From assembly GCA_900539605.1 (NCBI GenBank), contig UQCS01000031.1:1-16714 (forward strand): a stretch of 16,714 nucleotides of DNA, in the 5' to 3' direction. Numbering within the stretch: the stretch's first letter is position 1; every line of letters starts with the position of its first letter. The notes beneath the pieces are model-generated. The model was not told the origin of the DNA. It did not search any database and was given only the letters and a program-made list of their open reading frames with translations. Of the stretch, positions 1 to 6,345 are shown one piece after another. The position numbers were made by a program, and so were the translations under genes. Origin of the DNA: an uncultured Azospirillum sp. GTDB lineage: Bacteria > Pseudomonadota > Alphaproteobacteria > RF32 > CAG-239.

Positions 1-25
1 TTTTGAAGTGTCTCATTGGTTATAA

Positions 26-54
26 TTGACCGTCTGATTAATCTCTGATAAAAT
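26..54 (+). promoter_or_regulatory. Repeat-embedded promoter, copy 1
   Basis: Within the first CRISPR repeat, TTGACC (26-31) and TAAAAT (49-54) are separated by exactly 17 bp. A TG sits one base before the -10 (TGATAAAAT at 46-54), which is an extended -10. A start about 7 bp downstream, near 61, would leave roughly 24 nt of the 55-84 spacer in the transcript. In known II-C systems (Neisseria, Campylobacter) the repeat end supplies an extended -10 that starts each crRNA inside its spacer. Here the -35 appears to be in the repeat as well. Confidence 0.55.
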
Positions 55-91
55 TACATTAACCCTATGGTAAATCGGAGCAATGTTATAA

Positions 92-120
92 TTGACCGTC
101 TGATTAATCTCTGATAAAAT
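92..120 (+). promoter_or_regulatory. Repeat-embedded promoter, copy 2 (last repeat)
   Basis: The same TTGACC (92-97), 17-bp gap and TGATAAAAT (112-120) occur in the last repeat. This copy has no spacer after it. A start near 127 would fall at the foot of the long hairpin at 127-171, and the transcript would then run antisense to the broken cas2. Confidence 0.5.
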
Positions 121-126
121 TCTTTA

Positions 127-171
127 TTAAGTAAAGCCTTGAAATGAAACACATTTCAAGGCTTTACTTGA
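127..171. terminator. Long perfect hairpin between array and cas2 remnant
   Basis: Arms 129-146 and 152-169 are perfect inverted repeats of 18 bp (AAGTAAAGCCTTGAAATG against its complement) with a 5-nt loop; two further pairs (T127-A171, T128-G170) extend the foot. It lies 25 bp beyond the cas2 stop codon and 8 bp after the last CRISPR repeat, so it could end transcripts from either side. Neither strand has a clean T run after the stem, so intrinsic termination is plausible but not certain. Confidence 0.45.
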
Positions 172-195
172 GAATAAAATCATTTAATAGATCCG

Positions 196-503
196 TTAAA
201 ACAGCAACAATTGCCCTTTTTTTTCGCGAATATCTTCCTCATTTTCTTCACAATTCTTCCCAAGATAATTTTCAGCCACTAAATACTGCTTATCTGTAAT
301 ATACAAAAAAGATACTGAGGAATTGTCTGGAATATTCCGCGTCACCATCTGCCCAACGTTTAAGCTCTTTACCGGTTTGATATAAACCGAGAATTGTTTC
401 ATCACAAAACCTTCATCCAACAGCAAATTACGAAAACGGGTCGCTTGCCGCATTTCGGTTTTGATCCGTACTAGTATATCAAACTACAGATAATCCACAT
501 CAT
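196..503 (-). pseudogene. cas2: Frameshifted cas2 (type II CRISPR adaptation protein)
   Basis: Cas2 forms the dimeric core of the Cas1-Cas2 spacer integrase. The open part, codons from ATG 453 to TAA 196 (85 aa), has the hallmarks of type II Cas2: RFRNLLLDEGFVMKQFSVYI in the middle, then NIPDNSSV, YITDKQY and the terminal QLLLF. The usual first strand and aspartate (FDLPV-type motif) are missing from that frame. They can be read upstream: ATG ATG TGG ATT ATC TGT at 503-486, then, after the loss of one base near 484-485, TTT GAT ATA CTA GTA CGG ATC AAA ACC GAA (F-D-I-L-V-R-I-K-T-E) in the frame of the 85-aa part. Restoring one base gives about 102 aa, normal for Cas2. Where family members have FDLPV the text reads FDILV, so decay goes beyond the frameshift. 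cas9 and cas1 are not in place upstream. A sequencing error could mimic the frameshift. Confidence 0.75.
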
Positions 504-660
504 CGACCAACCGGTTAGAGTTTTCGTTTTTCCTTCCATTTTCTTTTATAATCATCAAACCAACGTTTCAGACGTGTTTTTAAGGTAAATCCATAATGGG
601 AGTACATCTGATTAAAAGTAGATGAACATCTTTTCCTTTTCCCCTGCTTGCATAGGAACT
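504..660 (-). other. Unresolved region upstream of broken cas2, possible cas1 tail or other remnant
   Basis: No intact gene is seen here. One minus-strand frame is open for about 50 codons and stops at TAA 517-515; it encodes a basic peptide including YGFTLKTRLKRWFDDY. Another frame ends at TAG 486-484 with NENSNRLVDDVDYL, overlapping the restored cas2 start by 20 bp, as a cas1 end often does. Neither peptide is one I can identify as Cas1 with confidence. The region may be what is left after loss of cas9 and cas1, or an unrelated fragment. Confidence 0.25.
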
Positions 661-662
661 TA

Positions 663-689
663 ATAAGCCCTCAGAGACTGAGGGCTTAT
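663..689 (-). terminator. Terminator after the outer-membrane protein gene
   Basis: A perfect 12-bp stem ATAAGCCCTCAG (663-674) and its complement (678-689) with a 3-nt loop lies 32 bp beyond the stop codon of the beta-barrel gene at 722. The T run after it on the minus strand is weak (ATTAAGTT). Confidence 0.65.
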
Positions 690-721
690 CGAGAACTTTA
701 CATAAGAACATAACTTTTTGA

Positions 722-1288
722 TTAAAACGTATATCTGATACCGAGCGTCAGGTCAACGATGTTATCCAAACCGTCAATATCGGTGTCAACGTAGCGAACC
801 ATGGCGCGGGCGGCAATATTATCGTTGAAGTTGTATTGCGCGCCGGCACCAAGGCGGTAGCCCATACCCTTGTCATCGCCGTCACTTTCAAGACCGAGCA
901 ACGGAATTTTCAATTCGGCATCGACATTGTAACGGGCTACACCGAGCGAACCAACAAGCTCAAGCTTTTCCATAACCGGAAGATAACCGATTACATCAAT
1001 ACCATAAGCTTTATATTGATCCGTCCCTTTCAAATAAGTCATGGTTGTTTTTTCTCCTTCTTCCGATTGCTGATAGAAGGCTTCTATCCCAAAGTTGGGA
1101 TGAAATCTGGCACCGGCAGAAACGGCAAAAGCACTCAGATCTTCTTCATAAACGCTGTAGCCTTCCTGTTTATCGATATCAGCCATCGAATAAACATAGT
1201 CCAAACCGACATAAGGTTTTATGTCAACAGCATAGGCATTTGCCGAAAACAATACGGCAACGCCGGCGAGCAAGAAACTCTTTTTCAT
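722..1288 (-). CDS. Outer-membrane beta-barrel protein (OmpA-like/OmpW-like small porin fold)
   Basis: The product is 188 aa with a clear signal peptide (MKKSFLLAGVAVLFSANAYA, cleavage after residue 20). The mature part is an alternating polar/hydrophobic pattern typical of eight-stranded barrels: VDIKPYVGLDYVYS at the start, AFAVSAGARFHPNFGIEAFY, a glycine-rich YRLGAGAQYNFNDNIAARAMVRYVD, and a terminal LTLGIRYTF. The last residue is Phe, the signal read by the BAM complex. Such proteins sit in the outer membrane as structural or adhesin-like components; the specific role cannot be told. AAGGAG lies 8 bp before ATG. The gene is monocistronic, with a hairpin terminator after it and a candidate promoter near 1336-1365. 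Its assembly would depend on BamA, encoded further along. Confidence 0.85.
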   Translation of the reverse strand: MKKSFLLAGVAVLFSANAYAVDIKPYVGLDYVYSMADIDKQEGYSVYEEDLSAFAVSAGARFHPNFGIEAFYQQSEEGEKTTMTYLKGTDQYKAYGIDVIGYLPVMEKLELVGSLGVARYNVDAELKIPLLGLESDGDDKGMGYRLGAGAQYNFNDNIAARAMVRYVDTDIDGLDNIVDLTLGIRYTF

Positions 1289-1335
1289 AGTAAACTCCTT
1301 ATAAATTTAGTCGTTGTCTTTTGTAAGACAGCTTC

Positions 1336-1365
1336 ATATTGACGAACGCCCGGTTTCAGAGTCAA
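1336..1365 (-). promoter_or_regulatory. Candidate promoter of the beta-barrel gene
   Basis: On the minus strand TTGACT (1365-1360) is followed 18 bp later by CAATAT (1341-1336). The -35 is good and the -10 is poor. It would give a leader of about 40 nt before the ATG at 1288. Confidence 0.35.
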
Positions 1366-1561
1366 CATATTATTTTATATCATCAAGTCACTTTGGAACG
1401 ATCTGTTTGTTATTATGTCAAAAAGGTAAAAACATATACGTCATGCTTTGTCGTATCCTCGTCTGATTGCACCAACCTGCCCGTTTGAAGGCAATTTATC
1501 CGACTCTTACAATTTTATATCCGCAGCAGCCGAAAATTGTAAAAACCGGCGCTATTATCAT

Positions 1562-1590
1562 TTGTCATTGGCAGCCGATCGGATTATATT
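1562..1590 (+). promoter_or_regulatory. Promoter of the ABC exporter operon
   Basis: TTGTCA (1562-1567) and TATATT (1585-1590) are spaced 17 bp apart, 46 bp before the ATG at 1636. A second -10-like TATAAT at 1609-1614 lacks a well-placed -35. Confidence 0.55.
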
Positions 1591-1635
1591 AAGAATTGAG
1601 CGTCGGATTATAATCGTCACAACAAAGGAAAGCTG

Positions 1636-2565
1636 ATGATAAAAGTTGAAAATCTCGTATTTGATTATATGACCAAAAGAGCCCTGCATAACATATCTTT
1701 TGAAATCAAAAAAGGCAGCATTGTCGCCCTGATCGGCCCGAACGGTGCCGGAAAAACCACGTTAATGCGCTGTCTGGCCGGTCTGGTTAAACCCTTCAGC
1801 GGCGAAATTTCGGTTAACGGCATCAATGTTCCGGAAGACTCGCGTCGGGCACACCGGCATATTTCCTATTTGTCGGATGTTTTCGGGTTGTACGATAATC
1901 TGACTGCCCGCCAATGTCTCCGTTACGCCGCACTGGCTTTCGATCTCCCGCCGGCCGAAATTGAGTCGAGAATCGTTGAAACCGCCGCAATGCTCAACCT
2001 CACCGAACATCTGGAAAGCTATGCCGGCACCCTTTCGCGCGGATTAAGGCAAAGGCTGGCAATTGCACTCGGCATTATCCACCGCCCCGCGTTTATCATT
2101 CTTGACGAACCGGCTTCCGGACTTGATCCCGAAGCCAGACTCGAATTGTCCCGGCTTTTCGTCAATCTGAAAGAAAAAGGTCATACATTGTTGATCTCTT
2201 CACATATTTTGGCCGAACTGGAAGATTATGCCACCGACGTTATTGTACTGAACGCCGGTCGTCTTGTCAGATACGAGCAAATCGGCGGCAACACCGTCGT
2301 ATCGCCGCAAAATCCCTGCGTTAACTTGACAATCCGGGTCAAAGGCAGTGCCGATCAATTATTCGCATTTCTGCAAAACGAGAATTGCGTCAGCGATTTA
2401 CACCGTCGTCACTCAGGTGTCAGCATGACGTTGTGGGGGCAAGACGACCAGCTTGCCGCCCTGTTAAAAAGGCTGATTGCGGCCGATATTGCAGTTGTGG
2501 AATATAAAACAACCCAAAGCGCACTCAAAGACGCTTATTTTGAAACGTTGAAAGAAGGAGATTAA
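1636..2565 (+). CDS. ABC transporter ATP-binding protein (ABC-2 exporter type)
   Basis: This is the 309-aa ATPase subunit of a two-gene ABC exporter; it hydrolyses ATP on the cytoplasmic face to drive its partner permease. Visible motifs: Walker A GPNGAGKTT (34-42), signature LSRGLRQRL (133-141, the SRG variant common in NatA/CcmA-like ATPases), Walker B FIILDEP (153-159), D-loop SGLDP (161-165) and H-loop His190 in SSHI. The Q-loop glutamine is absent: the place reads ISYLSDVFGLYD (76-87), as in other members of this subgroup that use an acidic residue there. Residues after about 215 form a C-terminal extension like those in this ATPase subgroup. AAAGGA precedes ATG. The stop is 1 bp before the permease start, so the two are translationally coupled. 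The substrate is unknown. Confidence 0.88.
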   Translation: MIKVENLVFDYMTKRALHNISFEIKKGSIVALIGPNGAGKTTLMRCLAGLVKPFSGEISVNGINVPEDSRRAHRHISYLSDVFGLYDNLTARQCLRYAALAFDLPPAEIESRIVETAAMLNLTEHLESYAGTLSRGLRQRLAIALGIIHRPAFIILDEPASGLDPEARLELSRLFVNLKEKGHTLLISSHILAELEDYATDVIVLNAGRLVRYEQIGGNTVVSPQNPCVNLTIRVKGSADQLFAFLQNENCVSDLHRRHSGVSMTLWGQDDQLAALLKRLIAADIAVVEYKTTQSALKDAYFETLKEGD

Positions 2566-2566
2566 G

Positions 2567-3946
2567 ATGTTGAGAAACCCTGAGTTCATTCGCAACACAT
2601 GGACAGAGCTTACATTGAAAAAACTGGCGGCGATGCCTTTGCTCCTGCTGACGGCTTATTGGCTTGCGTATGTTTTCAACGATTATCTGCCCGCTTTTTT
2701 CCTGCCGGGCCTGTGCCTGTTCTTTTATAGCGTTTTCACCTTTGTCTGGGGGACCAGGCTGGCTTCCGAAACCGTGGTTAAAGAAATTAATTCCAACACC
2801 TGGTCATTTCAGATCATGACATCAATGTCTCCGCTCAAAATGGCGGTCGGCAAACTCTTCGGCAGCACGATTTACATTTGGTACGGCAATTTGATCTGTT
2901 TTGTTCTCTATATTCTTTCCTTTGAACTGGAAAAAGACCGTTTGGGGCCGGTTTCGAATTCGGTACTGCTGACCAACGTTCTGATCTTTGCCCTCATCGG
3001 GTTGTGCGCTCAGATCCTGCCGCTTTTGGTAAGTCTTCACTCAATCCGTTGGCGCCATTTTTTTGAGAAGTTCGATCTCACCTTTTTCCAGCTAACCGGT
3101 ATTATTACCGCCTATCCTCTTTATCTCATTTTTTTCAGCCCCAACCGTCATGATACCGTATGGTGGTACGGAAATGCCTACGGATTGAAAGAAATTGTGA
3201 TTATCTTGGCCGTTATTTTTCTCATCTGGGGTTTTATCGCCGTTGTCAACCAAATTAAAACCGAATTCGGACAAGAACCCTATCCGTTGGCATGGTTGTT
3301 GTTTACACTCTCCCTGGCGGCAATTTTATTCGGTTTTAACAACGGCAATGATTATAATCCGCTGCTACGCTACAAAGGCTCTCTGATGGCGTTTTTTGCC
3401 GTATTGGGCATAACCTACCTCACTTTGTGCGGCGAATCGAACATGGCTTTGCGCCCGCACATGATTCTCAAATACTATCGCACCCGCCAGTATAAACGGC
3501 TGCTGATGATTATGCCGAGAAGTCTGATTACACTTCCGGTCATTTTAGGACTGGCGCTGATTCTGAGTGCAGAATTCACCACTGCCGGTGAAGGGCCTGG
3601 ACTGAGCATGACTTTCATGACTTGGGCAATGATTATGTTTATGCTGCGCGATTTTTGTTTCATTTATTTATGGTCACTGTTTGCGCAAGGCAACGAAAAA
3701 GAAACCACAGTGGTTCCGGTACTGATCGCTTTATCCACTTACACGATCATTCCGGCTCTGTTATATCACTTCAATCTCAAAATCTTTTGTCCGTTTTTTA
3801 TGCCCTACTTTCATCAGAGCATGTACCTGACTTATAACGAGAGCGCTTTTCTCACTCTGGTTCCGCCGACACTGGAATTTGTGCTGATGCTGGCTTTTCT
3901 GTTGCTGGGGATACAGCGAAAAATCCGTCTTTTGCAGGATTTGTAA
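2567..3946 (+). CDS. ABC exporter permease, about 12 transmembrane segments
   Basis: This 459-aa inner-membrane protein starts 1 bp after the ATPase stop, with its ribosome binding site AAGGAG inside the ATPase 3' end. About twelve hydrophobic segments can be seen, e.g. around 19-36, 41-61 and pairs through the middle, ending with a helix rich in Leu near 437-452 (FVLMLAFLLLGI) before a short basic tail (QRKIRLLQDL). It matches the general form of ABC-2-type permeases but has no motif that names a substrate. Twelve segments would suit a fused pair of six-helix halves. It is identified mostly by context. A strong hairpin terminator follows at once. Confidence 0.75.
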   Translation: MLRNPEFIRNTWTELTLKKLAAMPLLLLTAYWLAYVFNDYLPAFFLPGLCLFFYSVFTFVWGTRLASETVVKEINSNTWSFQIMTSMSPLKMAVGKLFGSTIYIWYGNLICFVLYILSFELEKDRLGPVSNSVLLTNVLIFALIGLCAQILPLLVSLHSIRWRHFFEKFDLTFFQLTGIITAYPLYLIFFSPNRHDTVWWYGNAYGLKEIVIILAVIFLIWGFIAVVNQIKTEFGQEPYPLAWLLFTLSLAAILFGFNNGNDYNPLLRYKGSLMAFFAVLGITYLTLCGESNMALRPHMILKYYRTRQYKRLLMIMPRSLITLPVILGLALILSAEFTTAGEGPGLSMTFMTWAMIMFMLRDFCFIYLWSLFAQGNEKETTVVPVLIALSTYTIIPALLYHFNLKIFCPFFMPYFHQSMYLTYNESAFLTLVPPTLEFVLMLAFLLLGIQRKIRLLQDL

Positions 3947-3950
3947 CCAT

Positions 3951-3984
3951 GTCAAAGAATCCCTGTAAACAGGGATTCTTTGAC
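3951..3984. terminator. Bidirectional terminator between convergent genes
   Basis: A perfect 15-bp stem GTCAAAGAATCCCTG (3951-3965) and its complement (3970-3984) with a TAAA loop sits 4 bp after the permease stop and 2 bp after the stop of the convergent secreted-protein gene. On the plus strand GCTTATTTTT follows, a fair T run. Confidence 0.85.
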
Positions 3985-3986
3985 GC

Positions 3987-4619
3987 TTATTTTTGCTCGG
4001 GCGGCAACACCTTATACGGCTGATAAAAAATTATATTATCCACCGGTTCAAATTTCACCCGGTCATAATAATAATATTCGCTGATCAGCCGGTCGCCGTG
4101 ATAACCGTTGACAAATAAGGCACCGCCGTTACTGTAATCGGGAATTTCCACCTGAGGACGGATCGTCAGTTTGGAAATATACACATCACGATCGCAATCA
4201 TAAGTCTTCAGCTTATCGGTTATCAGATTGCCGTTGTCTTTAATGGTAATAAAAGAAGCATAACTGCAGCCGGAACTCTCATCGCTGTTAAAGGACTCCT
4301 CATCTGGTTGTATCTCCACCTCGATATCATGCCCGTTTAAACTGCAGCCGAATTTATATTGCAGCGGATCAATCGAAACTTCCTTTTGCCCTTCTGCCCT
4401 CTGCACCGAAAAGCTGTAAATCCGATACTTGTCAATCGTTTCTTCCCGATGCGCTGCCACATACTTATCCGCCACATACCCGGGATACAATTCGTTGCCC
4501 AGGATCATCAGGTTTAACTCCGGCATACATTCCGCCTTGATGCCATAAGTCATAAAATCGGCCGCAGCCGGCGCCGCCAACGTACAAGCGACCAAACTCA
4601 AAAACCATATTTTTCGCAT
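3987..4619 (-). CDS. Secreted (periplasmic) protein of unknown function
   Basis: The product is 210 aa with a signal peptide (MRKIWFLSLVACTLAAPAAA, cleavage after residue 20). I do not recognise the family. The mature part is acidic and rich in Tyr and Asp, seems to be mostly beta strand, and carries four cysteines (31, 92, 118, 142) that could form two disulfides in the periplasm. Segments of note are GCSLNG (91-96), SGCSYAS (116-122), YDCDRD (140-145) and the tyrosine run EYYYYDRV (181-188). The ribosome binding site GGGGGA stands 6-11 bp before ATG. It has its own candidate promoter, so it is not part of the lipid A operon to its right. Confidence 0.65.
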   Translation of the reverse strand: MRKIWFLSLVACTLAAPAAADFMTYGIKAECMPELNLMILGNELYPGYVADKYVAAHREETIDKYRIYSFSVQRAEGQKEVSIDPLQYKFGCSLNGHDIEVEIQPDEESFNSDESSGCSYASFITIKDNGNLITDKLKTYDCDRDVYISKLTIRPQVEIPDYSNGGALFVNGYHGDRLISEYYYYDRVKFEPVDNIIFYQPYKVLPPEQK

Positions 4620-4657
4620 AATAAGTCCCCCAAAATAAGTACAACCGTTCTATAAAA

Positions 4658-4686
4658 GTTGTAATTCATTTTATCACAGATGTAAA
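4658..4686 (-). promoter_or_regulatory. Candidate promoter of the secreted-protein gene
   Basis: On the minus strand TTTACA (4686-4681) and TACAAC (4663-4658) are spaced 17 bp apart, 38 bp before the ATG at 4619. The -35 matches 5 of 6 and the -10 matches 4 of 6. Confidence 0.4.
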
Positions 4687-4784
4687 TATAATTTGCCGTT
4701 TTAAACCGGATGACAGCAATTTTCCGTTATTTGCCAAAAATCAGGGCACAAACTTCCACCTGCTAACGCAGACGTTTGAATCAT

Positions 4785-4816
4785 AAAAAAAGGGAAAACA
4801 TTGTTTTCCCTTTTTT
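4785..4816 (-). terminator. Intrinsic terminator of the pyrH-fabZ operon
   Basis: Stem AAAAAAGGGAAAAC (4786-4799) and its complement (4803-4816) close a 3-nt loop. Read on the minus strand the stem ends in a run of T, 20 bp after the fabZ stop. It marks fabZ as the last gene of the operon. Confidence 0.85.
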
Positions 4817-4835
4817 CAGCATATTTTCTGCCGGT

Positions 4836-5282
4836 CTAGACAATCATTGCCGTAAATTCGGCTTCAGAAACAACTTTGTCGTCGACCATCGTCTTGCCTT
4901 TGAACACAAAGACATTGCGGCGCGACTGAACTTTTTCGACATGCATTTTCAGTTGATCGCCCGGTTTTACCGGTTTGCGGAATTTAACCCCGTCAATAGA
5001 CATAAACAAAACGCTGACTTTTTTATCCGCAATATCTTCAGAAGCCGCAACCACCAGCGCACCGGCCGTCTGAGCCATCGCTTCTATCTGCAGAACCCCC
5101 GGCATAACCGGATTTCCGGGAAAATGCCCTTGAAAAAACTCTTCATTCATCGTTACATTTTTCAAACCGATGCCTTTCTCGCCGGGAACTTCGACTTCTA
5201 ACCGGTCTAACAGCAGGAACGGATAACGGTGCGGCAAAAAGTTCATGATTTCTTCAATGTTATAGATTTTGTTTTCTGACAT
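4836..5282 (-). CDS. fabZ: 3-hydroxyacyl-[acyl-carrier-protein] dehydratase
   Basis: FabZ dehydrates 3-hydroxyacyl-ACP to trans-2-enoyl-ACP in fatty acid elongation; it competes with lipid A synthesis for 3-hydroxymyristoyl-ACP. The 148-aa product is full length and hot-dog fold: LPHRYPFLLLDR (16-27), then the active-site helix region GHFPGNPVMPGVLQIEAMAQ (52-71) with catalytic His53 and Glu67. GGAGAAGGA precedes ATG. It lies 27 bp after lpxD and is the last gene of the operon; a terminator follows where many proteobacteria have lpxA. Confidence 0.96.
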   Translation of the reverse strand: MSENKIYNIEEIMNFLPHRYPFLLLDRLEVEVPGEKGIGLKNVTMNEEFFQGHFPGNPVMPGVLQIEAMAQTAGALVVAASEDIADKKVSVLFMSIDGVKFRKPVKPGDQLKMHVEKVQSRRNVFVFKGKTMVDDKVVSEAEFTAMIV

Positions 5283-5309
5283 ATTATTAGTCCTTCTCCT
5301 TGGTCAAAT

Positions 5310-6323
5310 TTATTTTTTTGAGTTTTTTTGTAAAAATGCAACTTGGCGCATAAAGTCCTTGAACGGAACCGCCGGTGTGCCCATCACCAGCATTCCCGGC
5401 TCAATATCGCGCATAATTCCCGACTGCGCCGCAATTTGCGCGCCGCTGCCAACATTAAGATGGTCGGCAAAACCGCTTTGGCCACCGCAAACGACATAAT
5501 CGCCGAAATTGCAGCTGCCGGCAATTCCGGTCATGGAAACAATCACACAACCGCGGCCGAGCTTATCATTATGGGCAATCTGCACCAGATTGTCGACCCG
5601 GCAGCCGTCGCCGATAACCGTATCGTCCATGGCACCTCGGTCAACACACGAACAAGAACCGATTTCAACATCATTGCCAATGATCACACGCCCCAGTTGC
5701 GGAATCCGCTGATGGACACCGTTAAGGGTCTGAAAGCCGAAACCGTCCTGTCCCAAACGGGCACCGTTATAAATATAGCAGTTATTACCCATAACGGTGT
5801 AAGAAATACAGGCCTGAGCGCCGATACGACAATTGCTGCCGATCCGGCACCCTTCACCGATGGCGACAAACGGTTCAATGACAGTGTTGTCGCCGATAAC
5901 CACATCGGCACCGATAACCACATAGTCGGCAATTGAACAACCGTTGCCGATTTTGGCAGTGGGGGCAATACGCGCAGTTTCGGCAATGCCGGGAGCCGGC
6001 CGTTTTTCGGCATACATCGCCTGGTTTAACTTCAGAAAGGCCAGTTTCGGATTGTTGCAAACTAACACGGCAACGCCCTCGGGAATCAAAGGAGCCAGTT
6101 CCGCCGTGGTCACACAGGCCGAAGCTTTTATTTCCGTGGCCGCTTCCTTCTTTTTGCGGTCATAAAAGAAACAAAGTTCGCCTTCGCCGGCATTTCCCAT
6201 TGTGTTCATATCATGTATCACCATCATGCCCCGGGTCTTGTCCTGAACTTCGGCATCACAAATTTCGGCAATCTCATTAAGGTTAAACTCGCTCTTTTTG
6301 ATAAAAAAGTTTGTATCTACCAT
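5310..6323 (-). CDS. lpxD: UDP-3-O-(3-hydroxyacyl)glucosamine N-acyltransferase
   Basis: LpxD adds the N-linked 3-hydroxyacyl chain to UDP-3-O-acylglucosamine, the third step of lipid A synthesis, using acyl-ACP in the cytoplasm. The product is 337 aa, a normal length. Residues 1-100 form the uridine-binding N-terminal domain (GEGELCFFYDRKKKE, 47-61). From about 112 come hexapeptide repeats of a left-handed beta helix (IAPTAKIGNGCSIADYVVIG and onward to about 315). The catalytic His is His251 in VQIAHNDKLG. The C-terminal helix is short and basic. AAGGAG lies before ATG; bamA ends 22 bp upstream. Its substrate ACP pool is shared with the adjacent fabZ. Confidence 0.96.
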   Translation of the reverse strand: MVDTNFFIKKSEFNLNEIAEICDAEVQDKTRGMMVIHDMNTMGNAGEGELCFFYDRKKKEAATEIKASACVTTAELAPLIPEGVAVLVCNNPKLAFLKLNQAMYAEKRPAPGIAETARIAPTAKIGNGCSIADYVVIGADVVIGDNTVIEPFVAIGEGCRIGSNCRIGAQACISYTVMGNNCYIYNGARLGQDGFGFQTLNGVHQRIPQLGRVIIGNDVEIGSCSCVDRGAMDDTVIGDGCRVDNLVQIAHNDKLGRGCVIVSMTGIAGSCNFGDYVVCGGQSGFADHLNVGSGAQIAAQSGIMRDIEPGMLVMGTPAVPFKDFMRQVAFLQKNSKK

Positions 6324-6345
6324 AGCTTTTCTCCTTGATGCAACA

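Larger units (their letters stand above)
1..120 (+). CRISPR. End of a CRISPR array, type II-C-like (two repeats, one full spacer)
   Basis: Two identical 36-bp repeats lie at 19-54 and 85-120; the next base is also T in both, so identity runs 37 bp. They start GTTATAATTGACC and end CTGATAAAAT. The period is exactly 66 bp, which leaves a 30-bp unique spacer at 55-84. Bases 1-18 would be the tail of another spacer, so the array runs off the left edge. A 36-bp repeat with 30-bp spacers, opening with GTT and closing with TAAAAT, is typical of type II, above all II-C arrays such as that of Campylobacter. A type II-like cas2 remnant lies 75 bp to the right. With only two repeats visible the call rests on the period, the uniqueness of the spacer and the cas2 neighbour. 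Orientation (+) is inferred from the promoter-like end of the repeat. Confidence 0.82.
1289..1635. promoter_or_regulatory. Divergent intergenic region (347 bp) between the beta-barrel gene and the ABC exporter
   Basis: This gap holds candidate promoters in both directions (separate entries), an 8-bp inverted repeat ACAATTTT (1509-1516) / AAAATTGT (1533-1540), and a stretch at 1594-1610 that resembles the CRISPR repeat in 15 of 17 bases. A TTG-initiated 62-codon open frame fills much of the right half. It has no ribosome binding site and no family signal, and it overlaps the promoter, so I do not call it a gene. Confidence 0.5.

Noticed and set aside
55..84. Self-targeting by the complete CRISPR spacer within this window
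   Set aside because: I found no matching protospacer elsewhere in the window by reading; targets must be sought in other sequences.
605..616. Second short match to the CRISPR repeat (CATCTGATTAA, 10 of 11)
   Set aside because: It is too short, and similarity does not continue on either side beyond scattered bases; chance is the simpler view.
836..1342. 168-codon plus-strand open frame opposite the beta-barrel gene
   Set aside because: It is the shadow of a gene with signal peptide, ribosome binding site and terminator on the minus strand; the plus-strand product has no recognisable features.
1469..1477. CGTCTGATT identical to nine bases of the CRISPR repeat
   Set aside because: Nine bases are expected by chance in a window of this size, and the flanks do not match.
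1509..1540. ACAATTTT/AAAATTGT inverted repeat as a terminator
   Set aside because: The stem is AT-rich, the loop is 16 nt and no T run follows in either direction.
1448..1636. 62-codon TTG-initiated open frame before the ABC exporter gene
   Set aside because: It has no ribosome binding site or family signal, and it covers the exporter promoter; it is likely a chance frame.
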